A stretch of 64,000 bases of DNA, from the NCBI GenBank assembly GCA_035650475.1, contig DASRHP010000012.1, positions 980,059 to 1,044,058 of the forward strand, given 5' to 3'. Positions 46,002 to 56,933 of this stretch are shown piece by piece (the first letter of the stretch is position 1; every line of letters begins with the position of its first letter). The DNA comes from Candidatus Binataceae bacterium (GTDB lineage Bacteria > Desulfobacterota > Binatia > Binatales > Binataceae). The notes under the pieces are model-generated. The model was not told the DNA's origin, made no database searches, and saw only the letters and a program-made list of their open reading frames with translations. Both the position numbers and the translations under genes were made by a program.

Positions 46002-47636
46002 TTACGTTCGGCGCCGGCGGTAGCGGCGGATCAGCGCGTTGGTCGAACTGTCGTGCTCCAACCGCGGCTCCGCCGGATTTTCCAGCTCCGGGATGATCCG
46101 TTGCGCCAGCATCTTGCCCAGCTCGACTCCCCACTGGTCGAACGAGTCGATATTCCAGACCACGCCCTGCGTAAACACGCTGTGCTCGTAGAGCGCAACC
46201 AACTTGCCCAACGTCTCCGGCGTCAGTTGTTCGGCGAGGATCGTGGTCGAGGGCCGGTTGCCCTCACATACCCGATGCGGCACCAGCCAATCGGGAGTTC
46301 CCTCGGCCTTCACCTCCTCCGGCGTCTTGCCGAAGGCGAGCGCCTCGGCCTGGGCGAAGACGTTGGCGACGAGCAGGTCATGATGGCGACCGAGCGGGTT
46401 GAGCGGGCGGGAGAACGCGATGAAGTCGCAGGGGATAAGCTTTGTGCCCTGATGGATGAGTTGGTAGAAGGAGTGCTGGCCGTTGGTGCCGGGCTCGCCC
46501 CAGAAGATCGGTCCGGTCTGGTAGTCCACCGCGGCGCCCTCCAGCGTCACGTGTTTGCCGTTGGATTCCATCGTGAGCTGCTGGAGGTAGGCCGGAAAGC
46601 GCTTGAGATACTGATCGTAGGGAAACACCCCGACGGTCTGCGCGCCGAAGAAATTGTTGTACCAGACGGCGAGCAGCCCCATGATCACGGGCAGATTGCG
46701 CTCGAACGGCGCGGTGCGGAAATGTTCGTCAATCGCGCGGAACCCGGCGAGCATAGCGCGAAAATTCTCCGGGCCGATCGCGATCATGGTCGAGAGCCCG
46801 ATCGCCGAATCCATCGAGTAGCGCCCGCCGACCCAGTCCCAGAAGCCGAACATGTTGCGCGTGTCGATGCCGAACTTCGCGACCTCGGCCGCATTGGTCG
46901 ACACCGCGACGAAGTGCCGCGCGATCGCCCGCTCGTCGCCGAGCGCATCAAGACACCATTTCCGCGCGGTGTGCGCGTTGGTCATCGTCTCCAGGGTCGT
47001 GAAGGTCTTCGACGAGATGATGAACAGCGTCTCAGCGGGATCGAGAGCGCGCGTCGCCTCGGCGAAATCGGTCCCGTCCACGTTGGAAACGAAACGCATG
47101 GTGAGGCTGCGGTCGCTGAAGTGGCGCAGCGCTTCGTAGGCCATCACTGGCCCGAGGTCGGAGCCGCCGATGCCGACGTTGATGACGTTGCGGATGCGCT
47201 TGCCGGTATGGCCTTTCCATGAGCCGTCGCGCACCTGGCGCGCGAACTCGGCCATCCGGTCGAGCACCTCGTGCACCCCCGGCACCACGTCCTCGCCGTC
47301 CACCATGATCGAGGCCGTGCGCGGCGCGCGCAGCGCGACATGCAGAACCGCGCGCCGCTCGGTGGCGTTGATCTTCTCGCCCGCGAACATCGCGTCGATG
47401 CGCGCACGCAAGCCGACCTCGCCGGCGAGCGCGAACAGCAGGCGCATCGTCTCGTCGGTTACGCGATGCTTGGAATAGTCGAGATACAGGCCGGCAGCCT
47501 CGATCGCCAGCCGCTCACCGCGGGCGGGATCGTCGCGAAAGAGCGTGCGCAGGTGAACGTCGCGTATTTTGCCGTAGTGGTCCTCGAGCGCCCGCCAGGC
47601 CGGGCGCCGCGCAAGCTGCGCACTCTGAGCCGTCAT
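46002..47636 (-). CDS. pgi: Glucose-6-phosphate isomerase
   Basis: 544 residues, the usual length of the large form. It shows [31 protein letters not shown] (phosphate-binding), [13 protein letters not shown], and [18 protein letters not shown] with its catalytic His. It interconverts glucose- and fructose-6-phosphate. The start ATG at 47636 and the 47-base gap to the transaldolase gene suggest co-transcription. The set gnd-tal-pgi covers part of the pentose-phosphate cycle; glucose-6-phosphate dehydrogenase is not in the window. Confidence 0.97.
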   Translation of the reverse strand: MTAQSAQLARRPAWRALEDHYGKIRDVHLRTLFRDDPARGERLAIEAAGLYLDYSKHRVTDETMRLLFALAGEVGLRARIDAMFAGEKINATERRAVLHVALRAPRTASIMVDGEDVVPGVHEVLDRMAEFARQVRDGSWKGHTGKRIRNVINVGIGGSDLGPVMAYEALRHFSDRSLTMRFVSNVDGTDFAEATRALDPAETLFIISSKTFTTLETMTNAHTARKWCLDALGDERAIARHFVAVSTNAAEVAKFGIDTRNMFGFWDWVGGRYSMDSAIGLSTMIAIGPENFRAMLAGFRAIDEHFRTAPFERNLPVIMGLLAVWYNNFFGAQTVGVFPYDQYLKRFPAYLQQLTMESNGKHVTLEGAAVDYQTGPIFWGEPGTNGQHSFYQLIHQGTKLIPCDFIAFSRPLNPLGRHHDLLVANVFAQAEALAFGKTPEEVKAEGTPDWLVPHRVCEGNRPSTTILAEQLTPETLGKLVALYEHSVFTQGVVWNIDSFDQWGVELGKMLAQRIIPELENPAEPRLEHDSSTNALIRRYRRRRT

Positions 47637-47683
47637 CGCTCACCCCTCCCCTGCTTTGCCCGGCCCGGCCGGCTTGCGCGCAA

Positions 47684-48769
47684 TCAGCTCGCCTTCTTCA
47701 GCGCCGCGCTCTTGTCGCTGAGGCAGTTCATCAGGTCTTCCCACGATTTGACGAACGCCGCGGCGCCGTCGCGCTGAAGCTGCTCGGCAAGCGCGTCGAG
47801 GTTGACGCCAACGCGGGTGAACTCGGCCAGTTCCTTCTCGGCGTCGCCGCCGTCCGCCGGCAGCATCGGGCCGATTTCGCCGTGGTCGGCGAGCGCGAGC
47901 AGCGTCTTCTCGGGCATCGTGTTTATCGTATGCGGCGCGGCGAGCGACTTGACGTAGAGCACGTCGGACGCTTTCGGATCCTTGGTGCCGGTGCTCGCCC
48001 ACAGCAGCCGCTGCGAACGCGCGCCGGCGTTGATCAGCCGCAGCCAGCGATCGCAGCCGAGCAGTTCGCGGTAGGTCTTGTAGATCCGCTTTGCCATCGC
48101 GATCCCGAGCCGATCGCGCATCGCCTCGGGCACCTTGGAGGCGACCGCCACGTCCCATCGGCTGACGAATACCGAGGCCACGCTGGTGACGCGCGGGTCG
48201 AGCCCGGCCTTGATCCTCCGTTCGATGGCGCGCATATAGGCCTCGGCCGCGGCGACGTACTGCTCGCGCGAGAAGAGCAGCGTCACGTTGACCGCGACGC
48301 CGGCGAAGATCGCCTCCTCGATTGCCGGGATACCGGCGGGAGTGCCCGGAATCTTGATGAAGAGATTCGGGCGCGCGGCGCGCGCGGCAAGTTTCTTGAC
48401 CTCGGCGATCGTGCTCGCGGTGTCGTAAGCGAGCGTCGGCGACACTTCGAGCGAAACCCATCCGTCAACCCGGTCGGTACGCTCGTGCACCGGCCGGAAG
48501 AGCTCCGCGGCCGCGCCGAGATCCTCCAGCGCGAGTTCGAAGAACAGCTCCTCGCCGTGCTTGCCGGCGGCGCTCTTCTCGCGAATCGCCGCGTCGTACT
48601 CGCGCCCGTTGCGAATCGCATTGTCGAAAATAGTGGGATTCGAGGTCAGGCCGGTGATCGAGAATTCGTTGATATAGCGCCGGAGTCCGCCGTTGGTGAG
48701 CAGCGCGCGAGTGATGTAGTCCAGCCACAGGCTCTGGCCGGCGTCGTACAGCAGTTGAGTCGCTTTCAT
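47684..48769 (-). CDS. tal: Transaldolase
   Basis: 361 residues, long form as in actinobacteria and cyanobacteria. Schiff-base lysine is in the NLFIKIPGT or WASTGTKDP segment; GLTSNPTIFDNAI at the start and MPEKTLLALADHG near the end are family-typical. It transfers a dihydroxyacetone unit between sugar phosphates in the pentose-phosphate pathway. ATG at 48769 lies 21 bases after the gnd stop and is preceded by AGGAGGAAT, so it is strongly translated. Middle gene of gnd-tal-pgi. Confidence 0.95.
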   Translation of the reverse strand: MKATQLLYDAGQSLWLDYITRALLTNGGLRRYINEFSITGLTSNPTIFDNAIRNGREYDAAIREKSAAGKHGEELFFELALEDLGAAAELFRPVHERTDRVDGWVSLEVSPTLAYDTASTIAEVKKLAARAARPNLFIKIPGTPAGIPAIEEAIFAGVAVNVTLLFSREQYVAAAEAYMRAIERRIKAGLDPRVTSVASVFVSRWDVAVASKVPEAMRDRLGIAMAKRIYKTYRELLGCDRWLRLINAGARSQRLLWASTGTKDPKASDVLYVKSLAAPHTINTMPEKTLLALADHGEIGPMLPADGGDAEKELAEFTRVGVNLDALAEQLQRDGAAAFVKSWEDLMNCLSDKSAALKKAS

Positions 48770-48790
48770 GATTCCTCCTGTGCGCGAGCG

Positions 48791-49807
48791 TCACCCTTTC
48801 TTCTCCAGATGGCCGCCGAACTCATAGCGCATCGCCGAGAGCAGCTTGTCCGCAAAGTCGGCCTCGCCGCGCGAGCTGAAGCGCTCGTAAAGCGCGGCGC
48901 TCAGGACATGGGCCGGCACGCCCTCGTCGATCGCCGCCGCGACCGTCCAGCGTCCCTCGCCCGAGTCGGAAACCCGCCCGGCGAAATTCTTCAGCTCGGG
49001 ATCCGCGAACAGCGCGCTGGCCGTCAGATCCAGTAGCCACGAGGCGATGACACTTCCGCGGCGCCACACCTCGGCGATCTCGGTGAGGTTGAAATCATAC
49101 TCGTACAGCGCCGGATCGCGCAGCGGCGTGGTTTCGGCGTCGGTCGCGTGATGGCGCTTGCCGATGTTGGCGTGATGCAGGATGTTCAACCCCTCGGCGT
49201 AGGCGGCCATGATCCCGTACTCGATTCCGTTGTGCACCATCTTGACGAAGTGGCCCGCGCCGTTTGGTCCGCAATGGAAATAGCCGTGTTCGGCGGTGCT
49301 GGCGGCGGCCTTCTCGCGCCCGGGCGTCCGCGGCGCGGAATTGATCGGCGGCGCGAGCGCGGCGAACAGCGGGTCGAGATGTCTAACGATCTCAGGCTCG
49401 CCGCCGATCATCTGGCAGAAGCCGCGTTCGAGACCCCATACGCCGCCGCTGGTACCCGCATCCACGTAGTGGATGCCCAAGACGGCCAGCATCTTTGCGC
49501 GCCGGATGTCGTCGATGTAGTACGAGTTTCCCCCGTCGACGATAATGTCGTCGCGCTCGAAGCGGGTCGAGAGTTCCGCCAACGTATGCTCGACCGCGGC
49601 CGCCGGCACCATCATCCAGGTTACACGTGGTTTCTTGAGTTTGGCGGCAAACTCGTCGAGCGAAGCGGCGCCGGTCGCGCCTTCCGCAGCGAGCGCCTTC
49701 ACCGCCTCAGGGCTGAGATCGTAAACGACGCATTCGTGTCCCGCGCGGAGCAGGCGGCGCACCATGTTCGCGCCCATCCTGCCCAGACCCACCATTCCCA
49801 TTTGCAT
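48791..49807 (-). CDS. gnd: 6-phosphogluconate dehydrogenase (decarboxylating), short form
   Basis: 338 residues, shorter than the classic 470-residue enzyme and like the GntZ/YqeC type. GLGRMGANM nucleotide loop, VDGGNSYYIDD, DAGTSGGVWG, HFVKMVHNGIEYG with the catalytic Lys and the glutamate in its end, and a C-terminal SGEGRWTVAAAIDEG. It oxidises 6-phosphogluconate to ribulose-5-phosphate with NAD(P)+. An insertion of about 17 residues (INSAPRTPGREKAAASTAEHG) sits between the two halves and is common in this form. First gene of the operon; start ATG at 49807 with AAGGAG upstream. Confidence 0.93.
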   Translation of the reverse strand: MQMGMVGLGRMGANMVRRLLRAGHECVVYDLSPEAVKALAAEGATGAASLDEFAAKLKKPRVTWMMVPAAAVEHTLAELSTRFERDDIIVDGGNSYYIDDIRRAKMLAVLGIHYVDAGTSGGVWGLERGFCQMIGGEPEIVRHLDPLFAALAPPINSAPRTPGREKAAASTAEHGYFHCGPNGAGHFVKMVHNGIEYGIMAAYAEGLNILHHANIGKRHHATDAETTPLRDPALYEYDFNLTEIAEVWRRGSVIASWLLDLTASALFADPELKNFAGRVSDSGEGRWTVAAAIDEGVPAHVLSAALYERFSSRGEADFADKLLSAMRYEFGGHLEKKG

Positions 49808-50159
49808 CAGCTTGGCTCCTTGGTCGGAGGGTGATCGGCTGCGGCCGCGCGGCCGACGCGCCGGCGTCGGGCGACGGGCAGGACGCCCCTTTCAAGCGGC
49901 GCCGCACCCCTATCCAAACGGCTAGCGCGTGGACCATCCGCCCGCAAGACTCCAACGACCATTGTGGCAACCAGCGCGGGCGTTTCGCCACTGGCGCGGG
50001 GCGTTTATCCCCATCCGCCTGCGAGCGGCACCCACGACCGCCCGTCAATGCACGCTTGAAACGGGGCGAATTGTCGTGCGCGAAGATGGCACCCAGCTTG
50101 CTGCTGGCCATCGGCCATCTGGCCTCGGACAGAGGCCCAAACAAAGGACGCAGTTTGTT
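49808..50159. other. 352-base divergent gap
   Basis: Separates gnd (minus) from a small exported-protein gene (plus). I see no gene and no clear promoter consensus. The open frames are GC-skewed shadows. A GC-rich stretch at 49845-49885 has several short inverted repeats without a T-tract. Confidence 0.55.
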
Positions 50160-50381
50160 ATGAAGCGCGTATCTTCGATTCTGGCTGCATCACTGTTCGC
50201 CTTGGGCTCCGCCCTGCCGGCCATCGCCGCCACTCACGGCGCGACGAAAGTCCGCCACGACACCAGCGTGATCGCGGGCGCCGGCGTGCACAAGACCGCG
50301 GTCGTCGCCGACGAGGACAGCTCGGACGACGGCCAGCAGCCGGATCAGCCGCAGCAGCCCAGCTCTGACGACGGAGAGTAA
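50160..50381 (+). CDS. Small exported acidic protein of unknown function
   Basis: 73 residues. Signal peptide MKRVSSILAASLFALGSALPAIAAT with an AIA-like cleavage site, then a short chain that becomes acidic and Gln/Pro-rich (DEDSSDDGQQPDQPQQPSSDDGE). AAAGGACGC before the ATG supports the start at 50160. No family recognised. The charge pattern suggests a disordered exported peptide, perhaps a metal or cation binder. It lies alone between two divergent units. Confidence 0.6.
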   Translation: MKRVSSILAASLFALGSALPAIAATHGATKVRHDTSVIAGAGVHKTAVVADEDSSDDGQQPDQPQQPSSDDGE

Positions 50382-50478
50382 AGAGGGCTTCGGCCGAGCC
50401 GATTAATTCAGGCCGGAGAGCTCAAGAGTCGGGCGGGCCGGCTCCTCGCCCGACTCCGCTTGTGTGCCACGCGCGGCG

Positions 50479-51045
50479 TCAGGGCCGGGCCTTGCGTTTG
50501 GGCGAGGATGGCTTCGCGCGCGCGGAAGCTTTGGCCGGCGCCTTTCGCGCGGCGGGCTTTGTCGCCCGCTTCGCAGCGGGGGGCTTTGCCGCGACCCTCG
50601 CGCGCGACGCTGCCGGCTGCGCGAGGGCGAGCTGCACGGCAGTGAAGTAGCGCGAGGCGAATTTCCAGCTCTCGCCGACCTTGACGTATTCGTCGTGGTA
50701 GTAGCCGGTGCCGGCCCACTCCATGTTGCGGCTGGCGTTGCGCAGCTCGACGTAGCATCGCCCGGTCGCGCGTCCGTAAAAGCCCAGTTCGACGACGTGA
50801 TTGTGGATATACGGGCGCGGAGTGAGGTTAGTCAGCCCGTCGCTGTACATCTTGAGCAGCGCCTCGCGCCCCTTGTGAACAACCTCACGCTCGTGGCCCT
50901 TGATTGTGAACACGCCGTCGTCGGTGAACAGATCGACAATGCCGGCGACATCGCCCCGCCATACGCAGTCGCAATAGCGCAGCGGCAGCTCTCGGATCGC
51001 TTCCCGGTCGCAGAGTTCAGTGAGCGTCTCCTCCACGGTTTTCAT
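50479..51045 (-). CDS. SnoaL-like/NTF2-fold protein with Lys/Ala/Pro-rich histone H1-like tail
   Basis: 188 residues. Residues 1-140 form a SnoaL-like domain (LCDREAIRELPLRYCDCVWRGDVAGIVDLFTDDGVF, VELGFYGRATGRCYVEL, GTGYYHDEYVKVG). The last 45 residues switch abruptly to a basic low-complexity tail (KPPAAKRATKPAARKAPAKAS and so on) like that of bacterial histone H1-like proteins. SnoaL-fold proteins are small hydrolases, isomerases or binding proteins. GGGAGGAGG at nine bases sets the ATG at 51045. The tail is described as a finding. It is on the opposite strand to its upstream neighbour and is alone. Confidence 0.8.
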   Translation of the reverse strand: MKTVEETLTELCDREAIRELPLRYCDCVWRGDVAGIVDLFTDDGVFTIKGHEREVVHKGREALLKMYSDGLTNLTPRPYIHNHVVELGFYGRATGRCYVELRNASRNMEWAGTGYYHDEYVKVGESWKFASRYFTAVQLALAQPAASRARVAAKPPAAKRATKPAARKAPAKASARAKPSSPKRKARP

Positions 51046-51298
51046 CGCCGAACCTCCTCCCTGCCGGACCAGCCGCCCACGGCCGGACATTCCTCGGCGC
51101 ATCATAGCCGCTCGGGATTGCTTTGCAAGGAACGCGATTCGCCGCACCCCGGACGCGCAGTTGGCGTCAGAAAAGGCGCGCATGAGGTAGGCCGCTCCTA
51201 TTGATATTCGTGACCGTTTAGCGGGAGTGTGATGGGCTGCCGCTACACCGTTTGCGGATCGAAGCCGGTCCGCGCAGCAGGCTCATGAGCCGAACGCG

Positions 51299-53527
51299 CT
51301 ACCCGGCGGGCGCTTCGAACCAGAGCACGCCCAGCGGCGGCAACGTCAACGCGACCGAGTACGGCATCCCGTGGAACGGCACGGCGTCGGCGTTGACCCC
51401 GCCCGCGTTGCCCACGTTGCTGCCGGCGAAGACTGCGGAATCGGTGTTGAGAATCTCGCGGTAATAGCCGGCGCGCGGAACCCCGAAGCGGTAGCCGTGG
51501 CGGACCACCGGCGAGAAGTTGCCTACGCAGATAAGCCGCCGGCCGCTTGACGGCGCGATCCGCATGAAGGCTATCACGTTGTCGTCGGCGTTGTCGGGCG
51601 CGATCCACTGAAAGCCGGACGGCTCGTGATCGGCCTCCCACAGTGCTGGCTCGGCGCGATAGATCCTGTTGAGTTCGCGCACCAGCGTCTTTAGCCCGCG
51701 ATGCTCGTCGCCGGCGAGCAGATGCCAGTCGAGGCTGTGGTCGTAATTCCATTCGCGCCACTGGCCGAACTCGCCACCCATGAAAAGCAGCTTCTTACCC
51801 GGCCGAGCCCACATGTAGCCGTAGAGCGCACGCAGGTTGGCGAACTGCTGCCATCGATCGCCCGGCATCTTGGCGAGCAGCGAGCGCTTGCCGTGGACGA
51901 CTTCGTCATGCGAGAGCGGGAGCACGAAGTTTTCGCTCCACGCGTAAAGCAGGCCGAAGGTGAGGTCGCGATGATGCCAGCGGCGATGTACCGGATCGCT
52001 GGCGAAGTAATTCAGGGTGTCGTGCATCCATCCCATGTCCCACTTGAAGCCGAAGCCGAGCCCGCCGGCGTAGGTCGGACGGCTCACCCCCGGCCAGGCG
52101 GTGGATTCCTCGGCGATCGTCGTCACGCCCGGGTTGCGCGCGTACACCTGCTCGTTGAGCGTGCGCAGGAAGCTCACCGCGTCGAGGTTCTCGCGCCCGC
52201 CGTACGGATTGGGAATCCACTGGCCTTCGGCGCGCGCGTAGTCCAGGTAGAGCATCGAGGCGACCGCGTCCACGCGCAGGCCGTCGGCGTGAAACTCGCG
52301 CAGCCAGCGCTGGGCGCTGGCGTAAAGGAACGCGCGCACCTCGGCGCGGCCGAAGTTAAAGACGTAGGTGCCCCACTCAGGATGGAAGCCCTGGCGCGGA
52401 TCGATATGCTCGTACAGCGCGGTGCCGTCGAAGCGGGCCAGCGCGAACTCGTCGGCGGGAAAGTGGCCGGGCACCCAGTCGAGGATGACTCCGATCCCGT
52501 GCCGATGGAGGTAATCGACGAAGTAGCGAAAGTCGTCGGGGCTGCCGAAGCGCGCGGTCGGCGCGAAGTAACCGCTCACCTGGTAGCCCCACGAGCCGCT
52601 GAACGGATGCTCCATTACGGGCAGCAGTTCGACGTGCGTGAAGCCCAACTCGCCGACGTAGTCGGCCAGCGCCGCGGCGAGCTCGCGGTACGTCAGCCAG
52701 CGGTTGCCCTCCTCGGGCACGCGCCGCCACGAACCCAGATGCACTTCGTAGATCGAAAGCGGCGCACGCAGGTGATCGCGTGCCGCGCGTGCCGCCATCC
52801 ATTCGTCGTCCGCGAAGCGATATTGCGAACGATAGATGATCGAAGCGGTGGCCGGCGGCCGCTCGAGCGCCGCCGCCCACGGATCGGTCTTGAGCATCGG
52901 GCCCTGCGGCGTGCGCACTTCATATTTGTAGCGTGCGCCCGGCTCCAACTCCGGGATGAACAGCTCCCAGATCCCCGAACCGCCCATCGAGCGCATCATG
53001 TGGATCCGCCCGTCCCAGGAATTGAAATCGCCCACCACGCTGACGCCGCGCGCGTTGGGAGCCCATACGGCGAAGCTCACGCCCTCGACCCCGCCGAGGT
53101 TGCGCGGATGCGCGCCGAGCAGCTCATCGGGCCGTTGGTGAGTTCCCTCGCCAAGCAGATAAAGGTCGAGCTCGCCGAGGGTGGGCAGGAAACAATACGG
53201 GTCGCGAATCGTCGCCTTGCCGCCGCCGTGGAAATCGATCTCGAACCGGTAGGCAAACAGCGCGCGCCGCTCTGCGACAAGAATCTCGAACAGCCCAACC
53301 GGGTCGCGCGGCCTCATCTCGCGCGCACGCTCCTCGCCGTCGATCAGCAGCCGGACGCGCTCCGCGTCAGGCCGAAAGGCACGCACCGTCACCCCCTCGG
53401 GCGTCAGATGAGCGCCCAGGATGGAATGCGGATCAAAATGCTCAAGCGCGGCCAACCGTCTGAGTTCCTCGGCGGTGCTGCGGCCGGCGGTTTCATACGC
53501 CATGGTAAGGTCCATCTCGTGTCCCAT
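51299..53527 (-). CDS. glgB: 1,4-alpha-glucan branching enzyme
   Basis: 742 residues. N-terminal CBM48 domains ([14 protein letters not shown] and [16 protein letters not shown]) are followed by the GH13 barrel with [11 protein letters not shown], the catalytic Asp in [12 protein letters not shown], Glu in [10 protein letters not shown] and the Asp of SHDEVVHGK. It introduces alpha-1,6 branches into alpha-glucan. Start at 53527 (MGHEMDL) overlaps nothing and leaves 49 bases to the treS stop; ATG at 53515 or 53503 are alternatives. Last gene of the glgE-treS-glgB unit. Confidence 0.95.
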   Translation of the reverse strand: MGHEMDLTMAYETAGRSTAEELRRLAALEHFDPHSILGAHLTPEGVTVRAFRPDAERVRLLIDGEERAREMRPRDPVGLFEILVAERRALFAYRFEIDFHGGGKATIRDPYCFLPTLGELDLYLLGEGTHQRPDELLGAHPRNLGGVEGVSFAVWAPNARGVSVVGDFNSWDGRIHMMRSMGGSGIWELFIPELEPGARYKYEVRTPQGPMLKTDPWAAALERPPATASIIYRSQYRFADDEWMAARAARDHLRAPLSIYEVHLGSWRRVPEEGNRWLTYRELAAALADYVGELGFTHVELLPVMEHPFSGSWGYQVSGYFAPTARFGSPDDFRYFVDYLHRHGIGVILDWVPGHFPADEFALARFDGTALYEHIDPRQGFHPEWGTYVFNFGRAEVRAFLYASAQRWLREFHADGLRVDAVASMLYLDYARAEGQWIPNPYGGRENLDAVSFLRTLNEQVYARNPGVTTIAEESTAWPGVSRPTYAGGLGFGFKWDMGWMHDTLNYFASDPVHRRWHHRDLTFGLLYAWSENFVLPLSHDEVVHGKRSLLAKMPGDRWQQFANLRALYGYMWARPGKKLLFMGGEFGQWREWNYDHSLDWHLLAGDEHRGLKTLVRELNRIYRAEPALWEADHEPSGFQWIAPDNADDNVIAFMRIAPSSGRRLICVGNFSPVVRHGYRFGVPRAGYYREILNTDSAVFAGSNVGNAGGVNADAVPFHGMPYSVALTLPPLGVLWFEAPAG

Positions 53528-53576
53528 CGGGCCGGCGACGGTTTCGCTGACGACGGCAGGCCGGGACGCCCGGAAA

Positions 53577-56500
53577 TTAAACCTGCGCTTGCAGTCCCAA
53601 GGTCTGGCCGATGCCGAGCAGGGGGATCAAGACCCAGTCCGGCCGGTTGTTCAGTTCGTAGCCCAGTTCGTAAATTGCCTTGTCGAGGAGAAAGGCGTCG
53701 AGCAGGATGCGCAGCTCGTCGCGCTCGCGCGGAGCCAGATTGCCCTCCCGCGCGACGTGCAAGTATTCCTTCAAAAACGCCCACGACGCCCATACCTGCC
53801 ATAGCCGCGCCCACGGCCCGAGCGCGTCGAGCACGCTGGGGCTGAACGAGCCTGCGCGCAAATGATCGAGCATGGAGCTGAGTGCCGCGTAATGAAACGA
53901 GCGCAGCATCCCGGCGACGTCGCGCAGCGCCGAGCGCTTGCGCCGCCGCTCCGTCAGCGTGCGCGCCGGCTCGCCTTCGAAGTCGATGATCGCGAAGTCC
54001 TTGCCGGTGTGCAGAATCTGGCCGAGGTGGAGATCGCCGTGGCAGCGAATCCGGACCACGCTGAAGCGATGCTTCAGGTAGTCCTGAAAGCGTCCGGCGA
54101 CGCGCTCCTGGTTGGCCAGCAGCGCGCTCGCCCAGCGATGTTCCTCCTCGGGCAGCTCCTCCAGATGGGCACGCAGGGTGCGAAACACCTGGCCCGCCAG
54201 ATTGCGCATCGACTGGTACTCGGAGCGCTGGTAGAGCGAGGAGTACGGCTCGGCTGAAAAATTGGGATCTTCGCCGGCCGCCGCCAGCGCGAGATGGAGC
54301 TCCGCGATGCGCCGGCCAAGCAGCTCCGCCGTGCTCAGGTAGGCGCCGATCATCTCGACTACCCACGGCGGCGGGCCGTCCTCGGCCGCAAGGTCCGCCA
54401 GCGGCTTCGTCGGCAGCTCGACGATGCGGTCTTTGTTGGCGAGGGCGTGCTCGAAGTACTGGCCGAGCTCGCTCAGCGTATGCGTCCAGGCGTCGCCCTG
54501 GTTGGCAAGATAGGCATGCAGCACCGCGAGCGTGCGCGGCTCCTCGCGTTCGCGCTGATACTCCAGCCATCCGGCGAGCGCCGGCGTGTGCGCGAAGCGC
54601 GCCCGCTCGGTCAGCATCCGGCCGACTTCGAGGTCGGGGCTCTCGCCGGGATCGAGCATGCGGAAAAGCTTGAGGATCAGGCGATCGCCGAGCACCACCG
54701 ACGAGTTGGTTTGCTCCGTGCGCAGGGCGCGCATCTCGCCCGCCCCGTCGGCCGTGCCGCGCAGCTCGCGCCATCGAGGCGACGCCGAGGCGGTAAGCTC
54801 GCCGCGCACGCCGCGCAGCCGGCGGCGCCGATCGACGTGGTCGAAAAGCGCGCGGCAGAACCGCTCGTCGGAGGAGGCTTCGTACAAACGCCCCGCTAGA
54901 GTGCCGTTGCGCGAGGTGCGCAGCCGGAGCTGAGCGATGGCGCGTTCGTGATGGCCCGCCGCGCCATCGCCGTTGGTGTCCAGCGCCAGCGGCACCACAT
55001 ACGTCTCGGGCTCGCTGGAGACGTACTCGACGTCGGCCAGAATCAGATGGGCGCCGCCGCGCTCTTCGATCAGCGGCAGCGAGTCGGAAATGCGGACCGC
55101 CTTGATGGTGCGCGCCTTGCCGCGAAACCATCGGCAGCGCGGCAGGAATGCGGGCAGCGCCTGCTCCAGCATCTCCCAGCCCTCGCCGCGCATGAAGCTC
55201 TCCCATCCGGTGCCCGCCTCCAGGCGGGGCACCTCCTCGTCGGGCGCCTTTACGACGGCGGCGGGAGTATGGCGCGGCGGCTGGATCGAGAACCAGTCGA
55301 ACAGGTGCGGTCCCAGGCTCAGAAAGTATGGCCGATCGCCGATCGGTGGAAACTCGTTGCGGCCGAACAGCTCCACCGGCACCATCCCCTTGTAACGCGA
55401 TAGATCGAGCTCGACGTACTGCACGAAGCGCGAGAGATTGGCGACCACCAGGATGCGCTCGTCCTGCCACGTGCGCAGGAAGGCCAGCACGCGCGGATTT
55501 TCGGGGCTGAGAAACTCGATGGCGCCGCGCCCGAAGGCCTTGAACTGCCGGCGCAGCGCGATCACCCGCCGCATCCACCACAACAGCGAATGCAGGTTGT
55601 GCTCCTGCGCCTCCACGTTGACGGTCTGGTAGTGGTACTCGTGGTCGATAATCACGGGCAGGATGAGGCGCTGCGGATTGGCGGTGGAGAAGCCGGCGTT
55701 GCGGTCGCCGCTCCACTGCATCGGCGTGCGCACGCCGTCGCGGTCGCCAAGGTAGATGTTGTCGCCCATCCCGATCTCGTCGCCGTAGTAGATCACCGGC
55801 GTCCCGGGCAGCGAGAACAGCAGCCCGTTCATCAGCTCGATCGCGCGCCGGCTGTTGCCGAGCAGCGGCGCGAGGCGGCGGCGGATGCCGAGATTGAGCC
55901 GCATGCGCGGCTCGCGTGCGTAGGCGCGGTACATGAAGTCCCGCTCCTCTTCGGTCACCATCTCGAGCGTCAGCTCGTCATGGTTGCGCAGGAAAATCGC
56001 CCATTGGCAGCTTTCGTCGATCGCCGGCGTCTGCGCCCAGATATCGGTCAGCGGAAAGCGGTCCTCCATCCGCTGCGCCATGAACATCCGCGGCATCAGC
56101 GGGAAATGGAACGCCATATGGCATTCCTTGCCGCCTTCGAGGTAGGCCACGGCGTCTTCGGGCCACTGGTTGGCCTCCGCCAGCAGCATCCGGTTGGGAA
56201 AAGCCTCGTCCACGTGGCGGCGCAGCTCGCACAGGAAAGCGTGCGTCTCGGGCAGGTTTTCGCAGGTCGTGCCCTCGCGCTCGTAGAGGTAGGGCACCGC
56301 GTCGAGCCGCAGCCCGTCCACGCCCAGACCCAGCCAGAAATCGACCACCTTGAAGGCTGCACGCTTGAGCGCCGGATTGTCGTAGTTGAGATCGGGCTGA
56401 TGGGCGTAGAAACGATGCCAGTAGTAGGCTTTGGCCACCGGATCCCACGACCAGTTCGAGGGCTCGAAGTCCTTGAAGATGACGCGCGCGCCCTTATAGC

Positions 56501-56933
56501 GCTCGGGGTTGTCGCTCCACACATAAAAGTCGCGCCACGCGCTGCCCGCCGGCGAGCGCCGCGCGCGCTGGAACCACGGATGCTGGTCCGAGGTGTGGTT
56601 GAGCACCAACTCGGTCACCACGCGCAGCCCGCGCTCGTGCGCCGCGCGCAGGAAGACCCGGAAGTCATGCAGCGTGCCGCAGTCGGGATGGACCCCGGTG
56701 TAGTCGGAGATGTCGTAGCCGTCGTCGCGCAGCGGCGATGGATAGAACGGCAGTAGCCAGATGGTGGTGACGCCGAGGTCGCGCAGATAGTCGAGCTTCT
56801 GCGTCAGCCCCGGAAAGTCGCCGATCCCGTCGCCGTTGCTGTCATAGAACGAGCGCACGCGCAGCTCGTAAAAGACGGCATCTTTGTACCACAGGGGATC
56901 GTCGCCGATCGGTTTCGCGCCGTTGACGCTCAT
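53577..56933 (-). CDS. treS: Trehalose synthase fused to maltokinase
   Basis: 1118 residues. First about 560 residues: GH13 trehalose synthase with [41 protein letters not shown] and [11 protein letters not shown]. The rest, after a linker near residue 565, is a maltokinase (Pep2) of aminoglycoside-phosphotransferase fold, with [12 protein letters not shown] and [13 protein letters not shown] as the catalytic motifs. The fused enzyme turns trehalose into maltose and phosphorylates it to maltose-1-phosphate with ATP, feeding GlgE. The start codon ATG overlaps the TGA of glgE (ATGA, 56930-56933). This fusion is known in many GlgE-pathway bacteria. Confidence 0.95.
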   Translation of the reverse strand: MSVNGAKPIGDDPLWYKDAVFYELRVRSFYDSNGDGIGDFPGLTQKLDYLRDLGVTTIWLLPFYPSPLRDDGYDISDYTGVHPDCGTLHDFRVFLRAAHERGLRVVTELVLNHTSDQHPWFQRARRSPAGSAWRDFYVWSDNPERYKGARVIFKDFEPSNWSWDPVAKAYYWHRFYAHQPDLNYDNPALKRAAFKVVDFWLGLGVDGLRLDAVPYLYEREGTTCENLPETHAFLCELRRHVDEAFPNRMLLAEANQWPEDAVAYLEGGKECHMAFHFPLMPRMFMAQRMEDRFPLTDIWAQTPAIDESCQWAIFLRNHDELTLEMVTEEERDFMYRAYAREPRMRLNLGIRRRLAPLLGNSRRAIELMNGLLFSLPGTPVIYYGDEIGMGDNIYLGDRDGVRTPMQWSGDRNAGFSTANPQRLILPVIIDHEYHYQTVNVEAQEHNLHSLLWWMRRVIALRRQFKAFGRGAIEFLSPENPRVLAFLRTWQDERILVVANLSRFVQYVELDLSRYKGMVPVELFGRNEFPPIGDRPYFLSLGPHLFDWFSIQPPRHTPAAVVKAPDEEVPRLEAGTGWESFMRGEGWEMLEQALPAFLPRCRWFRGKARTIKAVRISDSLPLIEERGGAHLILADVEYVSSEPETYVVPLALDTNGDGAAGHHERAIAQLRLRTSRNGTLAGRLYEASSDERFCRALFDHVDRRRRLRGVRGELTASASPRWRELRGTADGAGEMRALRTEQTNSSVVLGDRLILKLFRMLDPGESPDLEVGRMLTERARFAHTPALAGWLEYQREREEPRTLAVLHAYLANQGDAWTHTLSELGQYFEHALANKDRIVELPTKPLADLAAEDGPPPWVVEMIGAYLSTAELLGRRIAELHLALAAAGEDPNFSAEPYSSLYQRSEYQSMRNLAGQVFRTLRAHLEELPEEEHRWASALLANQERVAGRFQDYLKHRFSVVRIRCHGDLHLGQILHTGKDFAIIDFEGEPARTLTERRRKRSALRDVAGMLRSFHYAALSSMLDHLRAGSFSPSVLDALGPWARLWQVWASWAFLKEYLHVAREGNLAPRERDELRILLDAFLLDKAIYELGYELNNRPDWVLIPLLGIGQTLGLQAQV

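Noticed and set aside
53404..55716. A 770-codon minus-strand open frame inside treS and glgB.
   Set aside because: It is an Arg/Ala-rich shadow in another frame of two well supported genes, produced by high third-position GC.
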